Assembly: GCA_900547945.1 (NCBI GenBank) | Contig: URIT01000129.1 | Location: forward strand, 1 to 9,384 | DNA from: an uncultured bacterium | Lineage (GTDB): Bacteria > Verrucomicrobiota > Kiritimatiellia > RFP12 > UBA1067 | Length of the DNA: 9,384 bases | Reading direction: 5' to 3' | Part shown: one piece after another, positions 6,138-9,384 of the stretch | Numbering within the stretch: position 1 is the first letter of the stretch | How the letters are laid out: each line of letters opens with the position of its first letter | Program-made: the position numbers and the translations under genes | Notes under the pieces: generated by a model | The model's input: only the letters and a program-made list of their open reading frames with translations | Databases searched by the model: none | What the model was told of the DNA's origin: nothing

Positions 6138-8439
6138 ATCGCACGAGGTAGCCGCCGACGGCGAGCGTGCCGCCCTCGGGCAGCGTGAAGGGCGTTTCGC
6201 CGAAGTTGACCGTCACGACCGTGCCGTCCGCGAACGTCGTGCGCTGCACGAGGCGGTCGGCGGAGAGGATGCGGTGGTCGAGCATTTCGCTGTAGCCGGT
6301 CTTCCGGGCGACGGGCGAGGTGACGCGGTAGCTGCGCACGAAGCGGTCCTTGTCCGCCTCCCACTGCTTCGCGTTGAAGAGGTACATGCCCATCGTGCCG
6401 TAGAGGACGTTGAAGAGGTCGCGCCTGTCCCAGAGGGACGGCAGCTTGTTGTTGTAGTCGCCCCAGTACCAGTGCGCGCAGAGGCAGTCGTGGTAGACGA
6501 GCTCCCAGAGCGGCAGGCGGTACGTGGCGCCCACCTGGAACTTCGCGACGCGCGGCGGCACGTTCGTCCACACCTCGGCGATGTTGCGCCCCGAATCCGG
6601 CACACGGTAGTTGCCGAGCGAGAGCATGCCCTCGAAGTAGTCGCAGAAGGGAACGGCGGCGTCGTGGCCCGTCTCGCTGCCGACGACGAGACCGAAGTCG
6701 TCGCCGAGGAGGCGGAGGAGGTCCATGCGCCAGGCCCGGCTGTCGCCGCGCGTCATCGGGTGGGCGGGATTGTAGCAGATGTCCCACCCGGCGGCCGTTG
6801 TCACGTCGATGAAGCGCGTGTTGTAGGGGTGCGTCTTCAGCTCGGCGCCCACGTGCTTGCGGCAGAACTTCGCCGAGACGGCGTCGCACATGCAGCCGCA
6901 GTACGTCCAGGTGCCGTCCTTCGCCTTGACGCCCCACGCCTTGCGCCAGTCGTTCGAGTCCGCGCTGTTCCACGCCGCGCCCTCCGGCCAGGCGTCCGTG
7001 TTCGTGCCCTTCTTCCAGCCGAGCTTCTGGAGCTGCTCGGGGCGGTAGATGTCGCGGTAGACGTCGTAGCGGCTCACAAGCACGCCGTCCATCTTCGCGA
7101 GCGCCGCCACCTGCTCGGCGCTCCCGCCCGCGCTCCAGAGGAAGCGGTCGATGCCCGCCGCCTTGAGCTTCTTCGCCATGCCGATCTTGTCGCCGTCCCA
7201 GCACCAGACGTTCGGCGCGCCGAGGAGGCGGTCGACGAGCGGACGGTCCTGCGCCTTCTCCGCAAAGGTCTTGAGCTTCCCCTGCGCCTTCGCGTAGGCG
7301 CGGTAGCGCTTGCACATCGCGACGTAGCCGCCCTTCTCGAAGAACACGTAGCGGAGGCGGCGCGGGTAGCCGAAGCGCCCCTTCTGCGCCTCCCAGCTCA
7401 CGCCGGCGGCGAAGGGCGCGCCCTCGGCCGGGCGGCGGAACACCGCCGCCGCGTCGTCCGTCGTCTCGATGATCCCCATCCAGCCCGCGCCCGTCGCGTC
7501 GTCCTGCACGCCGAAGAAGGCCATGCAGATGCCGTGCCCGCTGTAGGCGGCGAGGCGGCCGGGAATGCCGTCCGGCTCGGTGACGGGGTACGAGATGCCC
7601 TCGTTCATGGGGACGATCAGGCGGTCGCCCGGCTTCGTCGCAAACGCCTGCGGATAGGCGAGCGCGACGGGCATCTCGCCCTCGCCCGTCACCGTCACGA
7701 GCAGTTCGGGGCGCTTCGGCGACGGCGCGACGAGGATGCCCCACGTGCGCAGCGACGCGGGGTCGATGACCGTCGCGCAGATCGCGCGGCCCGACCGCGC
7801 AAGGCCGGTCACGAAGAGCGTCCCCGGCGCGCCCGGCGCCCAGACGCGCCCCGTGCGCTTGTCCGTGACCACGAGCGCGGCGTCCGTCCCCGAGACGACG
7901 ACCTTGAGGTGGTCCGTCTCCGCCGTGACGTCCGCCGGCGGCGCGCCGTCCTTCGGCAGAAGATTCCCCCGCGCCTCCAGCTTGAAGTCCGCCACGACGA
8001 CGCCCGTGGGGCCATCCCCCACCACGCGCGGCTCGATGCGGGCCGCCCCCCGGGGGATCATGAACTCGGAGACGACGGCCTCGCCCGGCTTCGCCGAGCG
8101 GGATCCGTACGCCCAGCTCATCACCTTCCCCTTCGCGTCCCGCAGGATCACGCTGAGCGAATAGGGCCGCGGCGCGGCGACGCCGTCGAGGGCCTTCGAC
8201 GTGCAGGCGAGGCGGAACACGTCGCCCGGCTTCACGTCGACCGGCGCCATGCCGTGGATGGCCCAGTCCTGGTCCGACGTATGGCGCAGCTCCAGCGCGC
8301 CGTCCGCCCGCGTCGCGAGCGTCGCGGCCTTCTCCGTGCGCGACCAGGCGCGCGGCGCCGTGAACGTCCACGTCTGCGCGCCGGCCAGCAGGGACGCCAG
8401 GCCCGCCATCCAAACGACCGTCATCTTCTTCATCTGCAT
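6136..8439 (-). CDS. Secreted predicted glycoside hydrolase, GH101/GH129/DUF5696-like
   Basis: This 767-residue exported protein is probably a glycosidase. A signal peptide occupies ~1-22 (MTVVWMAGLASLLAGAQ). Residues ~23-155 look like a beta-sandwich carbohydrate-binding module, ~170-365 like another beta-rich domain, and ~366-690 like a TIM barrel. Recognisable segments are FGYPRRLRYVFFEKGGYVAM (356-375), NVWCWDGDKIG (410-420), FIDVTTAAGWD (543-553), LVVGSETGHD (584-593), LPLWELVYHDC (642-652) and WYWGDYNN (657-664). D545 and E589 are the best nucleophile and acid/base candidates by analogy with GH101/GH129; this is inference. A short beta tail closes the protein. In-frame ATGs also lie at 8460, 8442 and 8433; 8439 is 5 nt from a perfect AGGAGG. 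It starts 22 nt after the upstream stop, which supports an operon. Being a hydrolase is likely; the family is uncertain. Confidence 0.6.
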   Translation of the reverse strand: MQMKKMTVVWMAGLASLLAGAQTWTFTAPRAWSRTEKAATLATRADGALELRHTSDQDWAIHGMAPVDVKPGDVFRLACTSKALDGVAAPRPYSLSVILRDAKGKVMSWAYGSRSAKPGEAVVSEFMIPRGAARIEPRVVGDGPTGVVVADFKLEARGNLLPKDGAPPADVTAETDHLKVVVSGTDAALVVTDKRTGRVWAPGAPGTLFVTGLARSGRAICATVIDPASLRTWGILVAPSPKRPELLVTVTGEGEMPVALAYPQAFATKPGDRLIVPMNEGISYPVTEPDGIPGRLAAYSGHGICMAFFGVQDDATGAGWMGIIETTDDAAAVFRRPAEGAPFAAGVSWEAQKGRFGYPRRLRYVFFEKGGYVAMCKRYRAYAKAQGKLKTFAEKAQDRPLVDRLLGAPNVWCWDGDKIGMAKKLKAAGIDRFLWSAGGSAEQVAALAKMDGVLVSRYDVYRDIYRPEQLQKLGWKKGTNTDAWPEGAAWNSADSNDWRKAWGVKAKDGTWTYCGCMCDAVSAKFCRKHVGAELKTHPYNTRFIDVTTAAGWDICYNPAHPMTRGDSRAWRMDLLRLLGDDFGLVVGSETGHDAAVPFCDYFEGMLSLGNYRVPDSGRNIAEVWTNVPPRVAKFQVGATYRLPLWELVYHDCLCAHWYWGDYNNKLPSLWDRRDLFNVLYGTMGMYLFNAKQWEADKDRFVRSYRVTSPVARKTGYSEMLDHRILSADRLVQRTTFADGTVVTVNFGETPFTLPEGGTLAVGGYLVR

Positions 8440-8444
8440 CATCT

Positions 8445-8450
8445 CCTCCT
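8445..8450 (-). promoter_or_regulatory. Perfect Shine-Dalgarno that selects the start of the GH101-like gene
   Basis: AGGAGG on the minus strand is followed by ATGs at 2 nt (8442), 5 nt (8439) and 11 nt (8433), and preceded by one at 8460. Spacing favours 8439. The site lies within the 22-nt gap after the stop codon of the upstream gene, which suggests translation coupled to that gene. Confidence 0.75.
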
Positions 8451-8461
8451 TTTCTCTCATT

Positions 8462-9384
8462 CTACTTCACCGCACGCAGGACGACGGGGCCGAGAAGACC
8501 CGACGGCAGCAGCGGCTCGTCCTTCGTCCAGTGCTTCCACGTGGCGAACGTCCACTTGCCCGACGGGCTTTCACGCCCCTCCAGCACCCACGCCGGCCAG
8601 CTGTTGAGGTGGCGCTCCATGAGCGTCCCCTGCGCGAAATCGCAGTCCTCCGCCTTGAAGTCGTCGCCGATCAGGCGGTTCGGCCAGAGGTTCGTCACGC
8701 GCACCGCGACGTTGAGCGGCTGCCCGCGCCGCGCCGCCTCCGTCACATCCACGCGGAACGGCGGCTTCCAGAGGACGGGGAAGGTCTGCCCGTTCACGGT
8801 CACTTCGGCGAAGTCGCGCACCTCGCCGAGGTCGAGAATCACCTTCCCGCCCGCCGGGACGGCCAGCCCCGCAAGGTCGATCGTCCGCGCGTAGGCGGCC
8901 GTCCCCGAAAAATGGCGGATGCCCTCCTCGGGCCGCTTCGTCCAGTCGACGAGCGCGTCGAAGACGACGCGCTCCTCCGCGCCCCGCGCAAGCGCGTTCG
9001 GCTTGAACCCGTTCGGGAACGCGACGTGCCACGCGCCCGCGACGGGCCGCTCGCCCACCGGCTCGCCGGGCAGATCGAGGAGCAGATTGTCCACGCACGG
9101 CAGCTCCAGCGCGCCGCCCTCCTGCGCGGCGGCGACCTTCTCGACACCATCCGCGCGGTAGGTGACGCGCAGCGTCTTCACGCGGTTCTCCGCCGGGTCC
9201 GCGATGCGGAAGGCGTTGTGGTGGATGCGCGCGCAGACGAGCCGCCCGTCCCGCACGCCCCCGGCGAGCTGGCGCGTCACGTCGGCGGGCGGATGCGCCG
9301 CGTCGCCGAAGACGCCGTACTGCGCCTTCACGAGGGCGAAGTCGACCGCCCGCGCGACGCGCGGCGCCTCGGGCGGCAGCGTGG
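8462..9384 (-). CDS. C-terminal part of a GH106/GH2-like enzyme, probable alpha-L-rhamnosidase (5' end outside window)
   Basis: The last 306 codons are present; the frame is open to the right edge and ends with TAG at 8464-8462. The N-terminal catalytic part, including catalytic residues, is not visible, so activity is inferred from the tail alone. The first ~115 visible residues are beta-rich (VKAQYGVFGD, DVTRQL, NRVKTLRVTYRADG), as in large GH106-type enzymes. The rest resembles the terminal galactose-binding-like jelly roll of GH106 rhamnosidases and GH2 sugar-binding domains: WHVAFPNGF, DALVDWTKRPEEGIRHFSGT, ILDLGEVRDFAEVTVNGQTF, LWKPPFRVDVT and VRVTNLWPNRLIGD. If GH106, it would release terminal alpha-linked L-rhamnose. 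It is the most upstream visible gene of the hydrolase run; any promoter lies beyond the window. A different GH2-clan enzyme is the main alternative. Confidence 0.7.
   Translation of the reverse strand, partial: TLPPEAPRVARAVDFALVKAQYGVFGDAAHPPADVTRQLAGGVRDGRLVCARIHHNAFRIADPAENRVKTLRVTYRADGVEKVAAAQEGGALELPCVDNLLLDLPGEPVGERPVAGAWHVAFPNGFKPNALARGAEERVVFDALVDWTKRPEEGIRHFSGTAAYARTIDLAGLAVPAGGKVILDLGEVRDFAEVTVNGQTFPVLWKPPFRVDVTEAARRGQPLNVAVRVTNLWPNRLIGDDFKAEDCDFAQGTLMERHLNSWPAWVLEGRESPSGKWTFATWKHWTKDEPLLPSGLLGPVVLRAVK

Noticed and set aside
6274..8607. 777-codon open frame on the plus strand
   Set aside because: It is the exact opposite of the secreted hydrolase gene, without domain motifs or a credible ribosome binding site. 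It is a high-GC artefact.

Overview
The window is GC-rich and all credible genes lie on the minus strand, so they read from right to left. It looks like a bacterial chromosome fragment from a polysaccharide degrader. The mix of secreted glycoside hydrolases (GH106-like, GH2, GH5 and a GH101/GH129/DUF5696-like enzyme), together with a VIT/VWA secreted protein, would suit a PVC-superphylum bacterium such as Kiritimatiellota, Lentisphaerota or Verrucomicrobiota. That placement is inference from gene content only, because no rRNA or phylogenetic marker was compared.

Layout in transcription order: (1) 9384-8462, C-terminal part of a GH106/GH2-like enzyme, probably an alpha-L-rhamnosidase, whose 5' end is outside the window; (2) 8439-6136, a secreted TIM-barrel-type glycoside hydrolase of uncertain family; (3) 6058-4910, a secreted GH5 enzyme; (4) 4768-2429, a secreted GH2 enzyme with an extra C-terminal beta-sandwich. 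These four genes run in one direction with short gaps and probably form one saccharolytic operon. No transporter, regulator or SusC/D-like pair is visible. The two wider gaps of the operon (GH5 to GH2, and gene 2 to GH5) both contain tandem arrays of 8-bp units that begin at or just after the upstream stop codon.

Next come (5) 2344-1619, pyrH (UMP kinase), a housekeeping gene with its own well-formed sigma70-type promoter placed just after the GH2 stop, and (6) 1544-1, an open frame running off the left edge. This last frame is the oddest item. Its first ~425 codons encode a signal peptide, a VIT domain and a VWA domain with an intact MIDAS. Without any stop or frame change, its last ~90 codons become the N-terminal beta-barrel region of the F1 ATP synthase alpha subunit (AtpA). 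A genuine exported VIT/VWA-AtpA fusion makes little biochemical sense, so a rearrangement or, more likely, a chimeric assembly join near 252-287 should be considered first.

The enzymes as a set suggest outer-surface or periplasmic breakdown of a heteropolysaccharide or glycan carrying rhamnose and beta-linked sugars. The actual substrate cannot be read from the sequence.
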